Assembly (NCBI GenBank): GCA_039934475.1
Contig: JBDTMC010000532.1
Location: 1 to 5,279, forward strand
From: JBDTMC01 sp039934475
Lineage (GTDB): Bacteria > Acidobacteriota > Terriglobia > Bryobacterales > Bryobacteraceae
Length of the DNA: 5,279 nt
Direction of reading: 5' to 3'
Shown here in pieces: positions 4,559 to 5,279 of the stretch; the first letter of the stretch is position 1; every line of letters starts with the position of its first letter. The translations under genes were made by a program, and so were the position numbers. The notes beneath the pieces were generated by a model, which saw nothing but the letters and a program-made list of their open reading frames with translations, ran no database searches and was not told where the DNA came from.

Positions 4559-5279
4559 ATGCGAACCACGTCGTCTTTTGCAGCGGCCTTATTACTCGGG
4601 GCCGCCTCTCTTCTTCAAGGGCAAACCTTTGGAGACATTAACGGCCAAGTGCGTGACAGCAGTACTGCTTCCATTCCCGGGGTGCGCGTGACGGCCACGA
4701 ATGTCGCCACCAACGTCGCCCGAACCGTAACATCCAATGAATCCGGCTTTTACACTTTTCCGGCGATGGTTCCGGGCGTTTACAACTTGAAAGCGGAAAA
4801 GTCGGGATTCAAATCCTTCATCAAAACGCAAGTTGAACTGCAAGTTCAGCAGAGCGCACGCATCGATTTCGAGCTACAGGTGGGGCAAGTGAACGAAAGC
4901 GTCGAAATCTCGGCCTCGGCCCAACTGCTTTCCACCGAAGACGCTACGATGGGCACGGTAATCGAGAACCGGCGCATCGTCGAACTTCCTCTCAACGGCC
5001 GCAACTACTTGCAATTGGTGTCACTGGCGCCGAACGTAAGCTACGGCTTCGGAATAGCCGGACAAGCCGATGGCCGGCAGGGCGGCGATCGCGCCAATCA
5101 GAACATATCCGTGGGCGGTTCCCGCAGCGAGTTCAACTACTTCACGCTGGATGGCGTGGACAATACCGACCCAAACTTCAATACCTACGTGATTCAGCCG
5201 TCGATCGATGCGATCCAGGAGTTCAAGGTGCAGACCGGCATCTATCCCGCCGAATTCGGCCACGAGGCTACGCAGATCA
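4559..5279 (+). CDS. TonB-dependent-receptor-like outer membrane protein with carboxypeptidase-regulatory-like domain (N-terminal part)
   Basis: The frame is open from ATG at 4559 to the window edge, giving 240 residues. Residues 1 to about 22 look like a Sec signal peptide (basic start, then an Ala/Leu-rich core), though the cleavage site near LLQGQ is not clear. Residues 25-108 form a carboxypeptidase-regulatory-like beta sandwich (GDINGQVRD, ESGFYTFPAMVPGVYNL, SGFKSF). After VNESVEISA comes a plug-like region with VIENRRIVELPLNGRNY (134-150), SVGGSRSEFNYFTLDGVDN (184-202) and IQEFKVQTGIYPAEFG (219-234). This matches the large Oar-like/TonB-receptor-like proteins of Acidobacteriota, which usually run to about 1,000 residues; the beta barrel would lie beyond the edge. 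The substrate is unknown and no TonB box is evident. A weak GGGGAA (4548-4553) precedes the ATG. It is divergent from the housekeeping cluster and probably regulated separately. Confidence 0.9.
   Translation, partial: MRTTSSFAAALLLGAASLLQGQTFGDINGQVRDSSTASIPGVRVTATNVATNVARTVTSNESGFYTFPAMVPGVYNLKAEKSGFKSFIKTQVELQVQQSARIDFELQVGQVNESVEISASAQLLSTEDATMGTVIENRRIVELPLNGRNYLQLVSLAPNVSYGFGIAGQADGRQGGDRANQNISVGGSRSEFNYFTLDGVDNTDPNFNTYVIQPSIDAIQEFKVQTGIYPAEFGHEATQI

Noticed and set aside
4592..4843. Minus-strand open frame opposite the receptor-like gene (also 5021-5263)
   Set aside because: The plus-strand frame has clear family motifs through both stretches, so these are antisense shadows.

Overview
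The window reads as a core chromosomal region of a GC-rich Gram-negative bacterium, most likely an Acidobacteriota of the Solibacter/Bryobacter type. The strongest clue is the right-hand gene. It encodes a secreted protein with an N-terminal carboxypeptidase-regulatory-like domain, an LPLNGRN motif and a TonB-receptor-like plug, an architecture greatly expanded in Acidobacteriota. The assignment is inference from protein style, not from a database search.

Layout. Positions 1-4394 are a tightly packed leftward (minus-strand) gene cluster. In transcription order it is apt (adenine phosphoribosyltransferase), ispE (CDP-ME kinase), prs (PRPP synthetase), rplY/ctc (ribosomal protein bL25), pth (peptidyl-tRNA hydrolase), rpsF (bS6) and rpsR (bS18, cut by the left edge). 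The spacings are 18 nt, a 4-nt ATGA overlap, 54 nt, 21 nt, a 4-nt ATGA overlap and 9 nt, so a single transcript is likely. No intrinsic terminator is visible inside the cluster. The 164-nt region 4395-4558 is a divergent intergenic region with a plausible rightward promoter and a strong leader hairpin. From 4559 to the right edge runs an open rightward reading frame, the first 240 codons of the TonB-receptor-like protein.

How the genes work together. prs makes PRPP, and apt uses PRPP to salvage adenine. ispE is the fourth step of the MEP isoprenoid pathway. rplY, rpsF and rpsR supply ribosomal proteins, and pth recycles peptidyl-tRNA dropped by ribosomes. The ispE-prs-rplY-pth-rpsF-rpsR order is a familiar bacterial housekeeping arrangement, so this part is not a new system.

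The points worth a second look are small. They are a 10-bp hairpin with a direct repeat in the leader of the receptor gene, a hairpin where the pth ribosome-binding site should be, two substitutions in conserved Pth motifs, a GC-rich inverted repeat before rplY, and the lack of room for a conventional leader before rpsF-rpsR. I see no CRISPR array, mobile element, tRNA, rRNA or defence system.
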